DNA of 64,000 nt, taken from NCBI GenBank assembly GCA_963763085.1, contig CAVXNB010000004.1, forward strand, positions 1,302,001 to 1,366,000, in the 5' to 3' direction. Below, piece after piece: positions 15,794 to 23,935 of the stretch (position 1 is the stretch's first letter; each line of letters starts with the position of its first letter). Under the pieces are notes generated by a model. It had not been told where the DNA came from, ran no database searches, and was given only the letters and a program-made list of their open reading frames with translations. The position numbers and the translations under genes were made by a program. This stretch comes from CAVXNB01 sp963763085. GTDB taxonomy: Bacteria > Actinomycetota > Acidimicrobiia > Acidimicrobiales > Bog-793.

Positions 15794-17263
15794 TCAGTCG
15801 ACAGTGCTCAGCGACGCGTCGCCCGCTTGCTCCTGCAGGGACCTGAGGTCGTGGAGCAGGTCCTTGCCGTCGCTCAGGCTCCACGGCGCAACGGTGTAGG
15901 AAGGCGACGGGTCGCCGTCGCAGACCATCTCGAAGGTGAGGCCGACCTTGGAGTAGACCACGGGCAGGCGGTCGACCTGGAACCGCTTGCCGCCGAGGTC
16001 GTCGGGAAAGACCTGCACGACGCCGTCCTTGATCACGTGCAGGATGTTGGCCTTGTCGAGCAGCACCCGGAGGTTCTTCAGCGGATCCCCTCGGACGACG
16101 ATCAGGTCGGCGAGGTAGCCCGGCGTCACCTGACCGAGCTGGCCGCCGAGACCCATCATCTTGGCGCCGTTCTGGGTTCCTGCAGTGATCGCTTCGAGTG
16201 GCGAAAGGCCGGCATAGATGGTCAGAAGCTCGAGCTCCCTCGCGTGCCACTCGCCGTAGGCGGTGATGCTGAAGCCGGTATCGGTGCCCATCGCAAACCG
16301 CACGCCCGCTTCCCGAGCCGCATGCAACGAATCGGCAGTCTTTTCGAGCATCCTGCGCATGTTGCTCAGGTCCCGCGGCCGCGTCCCGGTGAGCTCGGGC
16401 CAGTCGCACATGTTGGCGAGCAGCAGCAGCGTCGGCACGAGCGTGATCCCGGATCGGGCCAGCCGATCGACGACCTCGTCGGTCATGACGTTGCCGTGCA
16501 TGATCCAATCGAACCCCGCCCGGACGGCGGCATCGAGCTCGGCGGCGCCCCGGGCGTGAATCGTGCACTTCCTCCCGAGCTGGTGGGTGAGCTCGGCCAC
16601 GCACTTCAGCTCGTCGTCGGTGAACGCCTGGTACTGACCGTACGGGCTGTCGGCGAGCTTGATCAGGTCGACCCCGTTCTTGACCTGCTTGCGGATCTCG
16701 GTCTTCATCTCGTCGACCGTGTTCGTCAGCACGCCGATGCTGCCCTCCGGCACCCCGACAGAGCTCGGGTACCAGTCCGTGAGCCCGTTGCTCGTGGTCA
16801 GGTACCGGCCGGCGGTCGACATTCGTGGGCCGTGGACCAAGCCACGCTTGATGCCCTCCCGTAGGCCGACGCCTATGTAGTAGCTGCCGCCCGGCTGGGA
16901 GATGCTGGTGACTCCGGCCCTCAGCACCTTCTCCGCGTTGGCCGCGGCGACGAGCGTCCGCAGCTCGTGACTCGTGTACAGATCGATCTCTTCCTCGGCT
17001 CCGCTCTCGCCGTAGGTCATATGACAATGCACGTCGATCAGGCCGGGCATGACGGTCATGCCGGTCGCGTCGATGATCTCGCGCTCTTCCGGCGCCGGCA
17101 TCTCGCCCGGCGGCGTGTCGCTCGGCGACGAGGCGCCCGGCGACCAGGCGTCGCCCACCGCGACGATGCGGTTGTTCTTGACGAGCACGTCGGCACGCTC
17201 CGGCGGCCGCCCCGTGCCGGCGATGACCGTGCCACCGCGGATCTGCAGCCACCGGTCAGCCAT
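15794..17263 (-). CDS. Metal-dependent amidohydrolase
   Basis: This 489-residue protein is of the imidazolonepropionase/prolidase-like amidohydrolase group. It has an N-terminal beta-sandwich (IRGGTVIAGTGRPPERADVLV), the metal-binding HCH in GLIDVHCHM, a Lys in VDLIKLA for the bridging carboxylate, His in CTIHARG and MHGN, and Asp in GTDTG. The C-terminal 90 residues beyond LIVVRGDPLKNL are an extra tail. It would hydrolyse a cyclic or linear amide C-N bond, suiting a nitrogen-ring pathway. Its first 8 bases overlap the upstream MetE-like gene. Confidence 0.87.
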   Translation of the reverse strand: MADRWLQIRGGTVIAGTGRPPERADVLVKNNRIVAVGDAWSPGASSPSDTPPGEMPAPEEREIIDATGMTVMPGLIDVHCHMTYGESGAEEEIDLYTSHELRTLVAAANAEKVLRAGVTSISQPGGSYYIGVGLREGIKRGLVHGPRMSTAGRYLTTSNGLTDWYPSSVGVPEGSIGVLTNTVDEMKTEIRKQVKNGVDLIKLADSPYGQYQAFTDDELKCVAELTHQLGRKCTIHARGAAELDAAVRAGFDWIMHGNVMTDEVVDRLARSGITLVPTLLLLANMCDWPELTGTRPRDLSNMRRMLEKTADSLHAAREAGVRFAMGTDTGFSITAYGEWHARELELLTIYAGLSPLEAITAGTQNGAKMMGLGGQLGQVTPGYLADLIVVRGDPLKNLRVLLDKANILHVIKDGVVQVFPDDLGGKRFQVDRLPVVYSKVGLTFEMVCDGDPSPSYTVAPWSLSDGKDLLHDLRSLQEQAGDASLSTVD

Positions 17264-18302
17264 CGGCGCCGCCGAGCTCTGCGCGGAGGATGCCTGCGGC
17301 CTCCGCCATCGAGCGCATCTTGCCCTCTGCCGATGCCCGCGGCAGGTACTTCATGCCACAGTCCGTCGCAATCACCACACGCTCGGCTTCCACGAACGGC
17401 AGGGCGCGCCGCACCCGCTGCGCGACCGTCTCCCCGGTCTCGACGGCCTCGTCCGACAGGTCGATGACCCCGAGAATGATCGTCTTGCCGGCCAGCTCCC
17501 GCAGGATCGAGACGTCGAGGCCCGACTGCGCCGTTTCGATCGACACCTGGTCGCACGGCGCGCCGGCGAGCTCTGGCAGGAACGAGTAGCCGGCAGGGCG
17601 ATCGTGGATGATGGCCGCGTAGCCGAAGCAGATGTGCACGGCCGTCGTGCCCGTGACGCCGGCGAGGGCCCGGTTCAGGCTCTTGACGCCGAACCGCTGC
17701 GCCATCTCGGGGCGTGCCTGCATGTACGGCTCGTCAAGTTGGACGATGTCGGCGCCGGCAGCGAACAGGTCGCCGACCTCCGCGTTGACGGCGTCGGCGT
17801 AGGCCATCGCGAGCTCCTCGGGATCGCCGTAGTAGTCGTCCTGGGCCTGTTGGGACATGGTGAACGGCCCGGGAACGGTGACCTTGATCGTCCGATCCGT
17901 GTTCTCCCTCAGAAACTGGACGTCCCGCGCCAACACCGCCCTCTCCCTCTTGATCGGGCCGACCACCCGTGGGACGGGGTTGGGATGCCCGCTGCGGTCG
18001 AGGGCCGTGCCCGGGTTGTCGATGTCAACCCCCTCGAGAGCCGTGGCGAAGTGGTTCGAGTAGCTTTCCCGGCGCATCTCGCCGTCGGTCACGATGTCGA
18101 GTCCTGCCATCTCCTGTGCTCGAATGGCGAGAAGCGTGGCGTCGTCCTGGGCCTCTTGAAGGTGGTCAGGGGCCGGGCGCCAGAGCTCCCGGGCGCGGAC
18201 CCGTGGCGGGAAGCGCCCGGCCAATCGCGCCCGATCGATCAACCACTCCGGTTGGGCGTAGCTGCCGACGAGAGAGGTCGGAAACAGTGGCAGCGTTCGC
18301 AC
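17256..18302 (-). CDS. MetE C-terminal-like protein (COG0620, zinc-dependent methyltransferase fold)
   Basis: This protein of about 348 residues resembles the catalytic half of cobalamin-independent methionine synthase: LFPTSLVGSYAQPEWL, GEMRRESY, VTVPGPFTMS, VQLDEPYM, HICFGY with the zinc His and Cys, and TDCGMKYLPR with the third zinc Cys. It lacks the N-terminal MetE half. Similar short proteins act as core methionine synthases or as methyl or alkyl transferases and lyases in catabolic clusters. GTG 18302 gives the family-like start; an in-frame TTG at 18338 is an alternative. Its role in this cluster is unknown. Confidence 0.75.
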   Translation of the reverse strand: MRTLPLFPTSLVGSYAQPEWLIDRARLAGRFPPRVRARELWRPAPDHLQEAQDDATLLAIRAQEMAGLDIVTDGEMRRESYSNHFATALEGVDIDNPGTALDRSGHPNPVPRVVGPIKRERAVLARDVQFLRENTDRTIKVTVPGPFTMSQQAQDDYYGDPEELAMAYADAVNAEVGDLFAAGADIVQLDEPYMQARPEMAQRFGVKSLNRALAGVTGTTAVHICFGYAAIIHDRPAGYSFLPELAGAPCDQVSIETAQSGLDVSILRELAGKTIILGVIDLSDEAVETGETVAQRVRRALPFVEAERVVIATDCGMKYLPRASAEGKMRSMAEAAGILRAELGGADG

Positions 18303-18366
18303 CTCAGGGAGTCTGGTCCAGCCCTGCGTGGCGAGCAACCGCGCAGCCGGCGCGAGGCGCGCTTGC

Positions 18367-18576
18367 TCAGTCCTTGCCGATCATGACCTCGGTCGCCTTG
18401 ATGACCGCCTTCACGGCGTCTCCTTCGGCCAAGCCGAGGCTCTCGGCGGAGTCCCTCGTGATGGCTGATACGACTTCCTGACCGCCCGCAAGACGGATCA
18501 CGACAGTCGACATCACCGAACCGTGCTCGACCCGAGCCACGACCCCGTCCAGCTGGTTCCTTGCGCTGAGTCTCAT
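18367..18576 (-). CDS. Molbindin-type (Mop/TOBE) molybdate-binding protein
   Basis: This 69-residue protein is a single TOBE/Mop domain: MRLSARNQLDGVVARVEHG, STVVIRLAGGQEVVSAITRDS, and LGLAEGDAVKAVIKATEVMIG. Such molbindins assemble as hexamers that store or buffer molybdate. It is the first gene of the minus-strand catabolic block. Its presence fits the molybdenum hydroxylase encoded at 365-4837 and supports reading both strands as one functional island. Confidence 0.9.
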   Translation of the reverse strand: MRLSARNQLDGVVARVEHGSVMSTVVIRLAGGQEVVSAITRDSAESLGLAEGDAVKAVIKATEVMIGKD

Positions 18577-18740
18577 GATTCGGAGGCTACCCGGGGCGGG
18601 ATAGCCCGAGCGGCCCGCCTCGGCTCATTGAATTCCTTTGCAAACTGGGATGAAATGCGTTAGCCCCTCACGGTGTCTGGGCGCGCGGGACGAGGCGGTG
18701 GGCGGTAGGGAGGTTGTCGGGTGAAGATTGCGGTGCGAGC

Positions 18741-19989
18741 TCAGGCCGCCCGTGGAGTTAGGTTCACCTCAAAGCCAAGCTTTTCGATTCGGCGTGCGAG
18801 TCGCTTCGCCTCGACGGCTGGATCGTGACGGCTGTTGAAGTAGTCAGCTCCAGGATCCTCATAGAGCGCACCTGTCGTGAGCAGGTGCCAGACGACCTCC
18901 AGCATTGAGTCGCGCGACGGCAACCGCGGCCTTGTTCGGTCCTCGCCGCTTCGCGATTCGCACGTACTGGGCAGAGAAGTAGGTCCCTTTAGTGCGAGCC
19001 GCCGCTCGGGCGGCCTCGACGAGAGTGCGTCTCAGCCAAGGCGCTCCTTGGCGGGTAGACGCGGGCCGATGCTTTCCCGCCGACTCATAGGACCCAGGCG
19101 CGAGGCCTGCCCAGGCGCACAGGTGGCCTGCGGTCGGGAACCGGCTCATGTCGGCACCGGTCTCGGCGATGATGACCTCTGCGGTGGTCCTCGAGATCCC
19201 GGGCACCGAGCACATCAGGGTGACGGCTCGCTCAAAAGGGGCGAGCCGAAGCGTGATCTCCTCGGTGATCGAGGCTATGCAGCGGTCGAGGAACTCGATG
19301 TGGTCGATGATCTGACGGCAGATCAGGCCGTGGTGCGCTCCGAAGTGGCCATCGAGGGCCTCTTCGAGCTCGGGGATCTTCGAACGCATCCTGCGCTTGG
19401 CCAGTTGGGCCAGAACGACGGGGTCCCGCTCACCGGCTATGAGCGCCTCGACCATCTCACGTGAAGAGACGCTCCAGACCGTGGAGGCGACCGAGGTGAG
19501 CTTGATGCCGGCGTCCTGGAGGACCTTTTCGAGACGCTGGATCTCGATTCCCCGCGCTGTCACCTGGGTCTTTCTGTATCGAGTGAGTTCACGTAGCTCG
19601 CGGATCTCTGGCGGTGGGACAAAGCTCGGTCGCACCATGCCGTGCGCGGCCACATCAGCGAGCCACTCGGCGTCAGAAAGGTCGGTCTTTCGGCCCGGCA
19701 CATTCTTCACGTGCTGGGCGTTGCACAGCCAAAGCTCGTCGAACAGGCCTTCCAGGGCGTAGTACGGAGGCTTCCAGTAGACCCCGGTCGCCTCCATGGC
19801 GACGGTTTGCACCCCGGCTGTCATGAGGTAGTCGGCGAGCTCGCACAGTCCCTTGCGGGTAGTCGCGAACCGCTTCTTTCTCACGGTCACCGAGCCATCC
19901 CTCTCACGCAACTGGCAGCAAGCCACCACCGTGTCGCGGTGAACGTCGAGGCCGGCGACTCGGTCCCGAATCTGCTCCATGTTGATCAC
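18741..19989 (-). pseudogene. IS110-family transposase, frameshifted near the C-terminus
   Basis: From ATG 19989 the frame encodes a DEDD RuvC-like domain (GLDVHRDTVVA, MEATGVYWKP, GRKTDLSDAEWLADV) and the Tnp domain (PGISRTTAEVIIAETGADM, GLAPGSYESAGK, with the conserved Ser in PASTRQGAPWLRR). After AAVAVAR the frame shifts and stops at 18859. The expected family C-terminus (MLEVVWHLLTTGALYEDPGA and so on) continues in the next frame to 18741. One extra base near 18908-18911 explains this. Either the copy is inactive, a programmed shift joins the frames, or the assembly has an error. The DDE-independent IS110 mechanism uses an RNA guide. Confidence 0.9.
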
Positions 19990-20002
19990 CTCCTAGGTTG
20001 GA

Positions 20003-20146
20003 GGCTGTCGGGCTGAGGAACCAGGCGAAGCGAAATCTGGGATTCGTGCTCGTAGCGACACTCGGCGGTCCTCAACGGCCCTCGCGCCAGACTTGCCTCG
20101 CGCAGCGGGGCTGCAAGTTAAAGAACGGCGACCGTGCCCGACAGCC
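20003..20146 (-). ncRNA. Candidate IS110 bridge RNA with readable target and donor guides
   Basis: The non-coding stretch just upstream of the transposase, on its strand, is closed by a perfect 11-bp stem (20136-20146 with 20003-20013). Inside, a hairpin GCAGC/GCTGC (20102-20114) is flanked by ACTTGCCTCG (20091-20100), which is identical to the insertion target at 20193-20202, and by AGTTAAAG (20116-20123), which partly resembles the complement of the other target half (AGTTTGCAAAG). Further in, CTGGGAT (20037-20043) equals the core plus the element end at 18645-18651. This matches the target loop and donor loop of IS110 bridge RNAs. Ends of the transcript are not known. Confidence 0.75.
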
Positions 20147-20192
20147 GCCACCAGCATTTCATCTCGCGCAGGTGGACACACAGGCCATATGG

Positions 20193-20244
20193 ACTTGCCT
20201 CGGAAAGAGATTGCGACCAGTCACAATCTTTCGCGGAGGCAAGT
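20193..20244. repeat. Palindromic repeat, copy A (interrupted by the IS)
   Basis: This 52-bp imperfect palindrome has outer arms ACTTGCCT/AGGCAAGT and a central 20-mer GATTGCGACCAGTCACAATC with one mismatch in the arms. It is related to copies at 35538-35589 and 42757-42808, which have the same length and arm positions. The left outer flank has been displaced by the IS110 insertion; a stretch at 18627-18646 ending AAACT partly mirrors the right flank at 20241-20266. Confidence 0.85.
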
Positions 20245-20355
20245 TTGGAGCAAAAATTGAACTACCCCGAGCGGAGCGGCACCGCCGAGTGGCGCTTTGG
20301 CGCCCAGCATATGGATTGCGTCGCCTCCGACTCTGAATCGCGCGACGATCAATTC

Positions 20356-20865
20356 ATGGCGAATCGGGCGTGGCAGACGCACTGGCACAAGCACCCGGGC
20401 GTGCGATCCGGCACCGAGTTGTCTCGAGGCGAACGAGCAGCGGACCGAATGCGCAACATGATGGGGTCGTGGCCGTTTGTCTTCAGCTTCTTCGCGATCA
20501 TGATCATCTGGGCCGCCGTCAATACGATTTTGTTCGCGCACGTCCTGCACCACAAGGCGTTCGACCCGTACCCATACATCCTGCTGAACCTCTTCCTTTC
20601 CATGCTCGCCGGCGTCCAGGCGGCCGCCCTTCTCATCGCCGCCAAACGTTCCGACGCCGTTTCCTCCGAGATCGCCATGCACACCGAGCGCAACACCGAC
20701 GAGATCAAGACGTTGATCGCCGAGAACACCGCGCTCACTGTGCAGATGAAGAAGAACACCGATCTCCTCGACGAGATCCACCTGCACGTGGCAAACATCG
20801 GCATGAAGATCGGGGCCGAGGCGGGGCGATTCGCTCCAGGCACCGCCCCTCCGCCCGACTCGTGA
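20356..20865 (+). CDS. DUF1003 membrane protein
   Basis: This 169-residue protein carries the DUF1003 core: RAADRMRNMMGSWPFVFSFF, a first membrane helix, the FDPYPYILLNLFLSMLAGVQAAALL loop and second helix, then a basic RSD segment and a C-terminal helical tail with heptad-like spacing (HTERNTDEIKTLIAENTALT). ATG 20356 is chosen because homologues start near here; the frame is open further upstream into the palindromic repeat, which is unlikely to be coding. The family's function is unknown. Confidence 0.88.
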   Translation: MANRAWQTHWHKHPGVRSGTELSRGERAADRMRNMMGSWPFVFSFFAIMIIWAAVNTILFAHVLHHKAFDPYPYILLNLFLSMLAGVQAAALLIAAKRSDAVSSEIAMHTERNTDEIKTLIAENTALTVQMKKNTDLLDEIHLHVANIGMKIGAEAGRFAPGTAPPPDS

Positions 20866-20922
20866 CCGCCGAACGACACCACAACGGACCGTGCCGAGGT
20901 GAGCGCCTCCTAGCCTGACTCG

Positions 20923-22278
20923 GTGGCCAGGTACCCGGAACCTCCGGCGTTCGATCCGGAGCCGATCGCGGAGGCGGAGCGAGAGCCGGGAAGCGCCGCG
21001 GGGCCTGCCCAGGCGCCAGGGTTCGCCTCCCTCGCACCGCTTCGTCACCGGAACTACGCGCTCCTGTGGGCCGGCGGCCTCGTGTCGATCATCGGATCGT
21101 GGATGCAGACGGTCGCCGTCGGGGCGCTCGTGATCGCACACACTGGCAAGGCGACGTGGGCCGTTGCGATCGCTGCTGGAGCCTTCCTGCCGATCGGACT
21201 GCTGTCGCCGCTCGGCGGAGCGCTCGCCGATCGCATTCCACGGCGCGCTGCGCTCGTTACGGGCAACCTCGCAGCCGGCGCTGTTGCGCTCGTCATCGCC
21301 CTGCTCGTCGCAGCCGGGCGGGACGGGCCAGGTGTCCTCACACTTCTGGTGACCGCTCAAGGCTGTGTCAGCGCCCTCATCAATCCGTTCCAGCAGGCGA
21401 TCCTTCCCGACCTGGTGCCGCGGCACGAGTTTCTCGCCGCGGTGTCGCTGAATTCAGCCCAGTACAACCTGGGAAGGGTGATCGGTCCGGCGCTCGCCGG
21501 CGGGGCGGTAGCCGCCTTCGGATATCCGGTCGCGTTCGTCGCGAATGCCGTGTCGTTCCTGGCGGTCGTGATCGCGCTTGCGTTCATCCGTCTCGCGCCC
21601 CCGCCGGGTCGTGACGAGCGGCGCGGGCTGGTCGCGTCGCTCCGCCTCGGGTTTCGGGCTGCCCGGGGGGAGCCGGGCTGCAAAGCGGCCATCGGCATGA
21701 TCGCGGTCGTGGGGCTCCTCGCATCGCCCTTCATCGCACTCGTGCCGGCGATGGCGCACCGCCTGAGTCACAGCGGCGCGAGGGGTATCGCATCAGCGAC
21801 AGGTCTGCTGACCACCGCTCAAGGAGTCGGGGCCGTCGTCGGCGCTCTTGCCGTAACGCCTCTCGCGAGACGGTTCAGCCGCGGCCGCCTGTTGTCGGCG
21901 AGCCTCCTTCTCCTTCCGCCGGCGCTCGGCATCTACGCCTTGTCGCCGAACCTGGCGTTCGGGGTTGCGTCCCTCTTCCTGGTCGGGCTCGTGTACATCG
22001 GGGTGCTGTCGGGGTTGTCGACGGTCGTGCAGCTCCGGGCACCGAGCGAGTACCGCGGTCGCGTGCTCAGCTTCTACCTCGTCGCGCTCGGCGTGTCCTA
22101 CCCAATCGGGTCGCTTCTCCAGGGTCCGATTGCCGACCAGGTCGGCCTTGCGTGGACGACGGTCGGGGCGGCGGCGCTGCTCATGGCCGTGCTTCTCGGG
22201 GTCCGCCTGCTCCGCCCGAACGTGTTCCGGATCCTGGCCGCGCCGGTCGCCGCGAACACCTCCGGCAAGGCTGATTGA
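20923..22278 (+). CDS. MFS transporter, enterobactin-exporter-like (MFS_3)
   Basis: This 451-residue protein has about 12 hydrophobic helices. The N-terminal half shows RHRNYALLWAGGLVSIIGSWMQ in part and the loop GGALADRIPRRAALV between helices 2 and 3, typical of MFS_3 exporters. The start is GTG without a clear ribosome-binding site. It is in opposite orientation to the next MFS gene, with ends 45 bases apart. Cargo is unknown; relatives export siderophores or macrolides. Confidence 0.85.
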   Translation: MARYPEPPAFDPEPIAEAEREPGSAAGPAQAPGFASLAPLRHRNYALLWAGGLVSIIGSWMQTVAVGALVIAHTGKATWAVAIAAGAFLPIGLLSPLGGALADRIPRRAALVTGNLAAGAVALVIALLVAAGRDGPGVLTLLVTAQGCVSALINPFQQAILPDLVPRHEFLAAVSLNSAQYNLGRVIGPALAGGAVAAFGYPVAFVANAVSFLAVVIALAFIRLAPPPGRDERRGLVASLRLGFRAARGEPGCKAAIGMIAVVGLLASPFIALVPAMAHRLSHSGARGIASATGLLTTAQGVGAVVGALAVTPLARRFSRGRLLSASLLLLPPALGIYALSPNLAFGVASLFLVGLVYIGVLSGLSTVVQLRAPSEYRGRVLSFYLVALGVSYPIGSLLQGPIADQVGLAWTTVGAAALLMAVLLGVRLLRPNVFRILAAPVAANTSGKAD

Positions 22279-22323
22279 GCGTCGCCATCAGGCGGGCCGG
22301 GCGGCCGACGCAGCCGGCGTCCC

Positions 22324-23907
22324 TCAGGCGGAGGCAACGGCGCCGGCGGAGGCAGCGGCGCCCGCGGAGGCAGCGTCGCCGGATGCTGGCCGGCGTGCTT
22401 GGCTCACGAAGTCCTTCTGGCGGATCGTCAATGCCGCGAACACGGCGCCGAAGAGCGCAAGTCCGGAGGCCACGACGAACAGTTCGTTCAAGCCTGTGGA
22501 GAACGCGTTCTTGGCAATCGAACCGACGAGTGCCCGGAGGTGCGGCGACGCGCCGGAGACCGACGACGCGGGCAAGCCTCCTCCTTGTGCGAAGCCGGCC
22601 GCGATCTGAGAGGCGTGGGCCCGCAGGGGCGTGGTCTGCAAGCTCGACGTGATCTGGGACTCGAGGCGAGCTTGGAAGATGGCGCCGAGACCGGCGATTC
22701 CGGTCGCAATGCCGACCTGACGGAACGTCGAACTGATTCCCGAGGCCATGCCGCTCTTCTCCGGGCCGACGACGCCAATCGCGGCGGAGGAGAGGGGCGG
22801 GTTGATCATGCCGATCCCGATGCCGGCGACGACGAAGCCGGCCAGCAGCACATTCCAGGTCGAGTCGGAGCTGACGTGGGCCATGAGGAGGAGGCCGACG
22901 GACACGAACAGCATGCCCACGCTGAGGAAGATGCGGGCCTGGATCCTCGCCGACAGCCTGCCGGCGACGGGCGCCACGAAGAACGCCAGGAGCGTGATGG
23001 GAAGGAGCGTCAAGCCCGCCTTGAGCGGTCCGTAACCGAGGATGTTCTGCAGGTACAACGTGATGTACAGGAACATCGCGAACATCGATGCCGACAGCAG
23101 GAATGCGGTCGCCGACACGCCGCAGAAGGCGGGCTTGCGGAAGAGCGACAAGTCGAACAGCGGGTCCTGCTGGCGGAGCTCCCAGAGCACGAACCCGACG
23201 AGCAGTATCCCGCTCCCGATCAGGACCGAGAGAATGAGCGAGCTCAGCCAACCGTCGGCATTGCCCCGGATCAAGCCGATCACGAGCAAGAACAACGCCC
23301 CGCTGAACAGGACCGCCCCGATCCAGTCGATGCCGTGCGGCGTCGGGTCCTTGGTCTCCTCAACGTTTCGCAGCGTCACCACGATTGCGATGAGGCCGAC
23401 CGGCACGTTCACGAGGAAGATGGAGCGCCACCCGACGCCCTGGGTGAGGAGCCCGCCCAAGAGGGGCCCGATGGCGATCGAAGCACCCGTGACGGCGCCG
23501 AGGATTCCGAACGCCACGGCCCGGTCCTTGCCACGGAACGACTGCGCGATCAACGCCAACGTCGTCGCGAACATCATCGCCCCGCCGATCCCCTGGGCGG
23601 CGCGGGAGACGGACAGCATGAGGGGACTGAGCGCGAGACCGCACACGAGCGAGGCCACGGAGAACACGATCAGCCCGCTGACGAAGACCAGCCGCCGGCC
23701 GATCCTGTCCGCGACCGACCCAGACACGAGCAGAAGGATCGACAGAGTGAGGGCGTAGGCGTCGACGACCCACTGCAGGTCGCTGAACGAGGCCCTTAGC
23801 GACCTCTGGATCGCAGGCAGGGCGACATTCACGATCGTGATGTCGAGGAGAAGCATGAAGGTCGCCAGTGAGACGACGGTCAGGGTCCACCACTTGCGAT
23901 CGGCCAT
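22324..23907 (-). CDS. MFS drug exporter, DHA2 (EmrB/QacA) family
   Basis: This 527-residue, 14-helix transporter has DHA2 signatures: LLDITIVNVALPAIQRSL in helix 1, the loop GSVADRIGRRLVFVSGL, and motif C GPLLGGLLTQGVGWRSIFLVNVPVG in part. The C-terminus is an Ala/Ser/Gly repeat (ASAGAAASAGAVASA) encoded by a short GGAGGC-rich repeat. It is 28 bases downstream of a paralogous DHA2 gene on the same strand, likely one transcript. It probably expels hydrophobic compounds using the proton gradient. Confidence 0.9.
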   Translation of the reverse strand: MADRKWWTLTVVSLATFMLLLDITIVNVALPAIQRSLRASFSDLQWVVDAYALTLSILLLVSGSVADRIGRRLVFVSGLIVFSVASLVCGLALSPLMLSVSRAAQGIGGAMMFATTLALIAQSFRGKDRAVAFGILGAVTGASIAIGPLLGGLLTQGVGWRSIFLVNVPVGLIAIVVTLRNVEETKDPTPHGIDWIGAVLFSGALFLLVIGLIRGNADGWLSSLILSVLIGSGILLVGFVLWELRQQDPLFDLSLFRKPAFCGVSATAFLLSASMFAMFLYITLYLQNILGYGPLKAGLTLLPITLLAFFVAPVAGRLSARIQARIFLSVGMLFVSVGLLLMAHVSSDSTWNVLLAGFVVAGIGIGMINPPLSSAAIGVVGPEKSGMASGISSTFRQVGIATGIAGLGAIFQARLESQITSSLQTTPLRAHASQIAAGFAQGGGLPASSVSGASPHLRALVGSIAKNAFSTGLNELFVVASGLALFGAVFAALTIRQKDFVSQARRPASGDAASAGAAASAGAVASA

Positions 23908-23935
23908 CAGGACTCCTCGTCTAGCCGCTGAGCGG

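Larger units (their letters stand above)
18647..20193 (-). mobile_element. IS110-family insertion sequence (about 1.55 kb) inserted in a palindromic repeat
   Basis: The element holds a frameshifted IS110-type transposase and a 5' non-coding stretch with a bridge-RNA-like fold. Subterminal inverted repeats GATGAAATGC lie at 18649-18658 and 20154-20163. The bases ACT flank both ends (18644-18646 and 20193-20195), consistent with a CT core. The right flank begins the palindrome at 20193, and its mirror-image left arm appears before 18646. Boundaries are inferred from these flanks rather than from an empty site. Confidence 0.8.

Noticed and set aside
17256..18302. Complete cobalamin-independent methionine synthase
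   Set aside because: Only the C-terminal half with the zinc ligands is present; the N-terminal MetE half is absent and the gene sits in a catabolic cluster.
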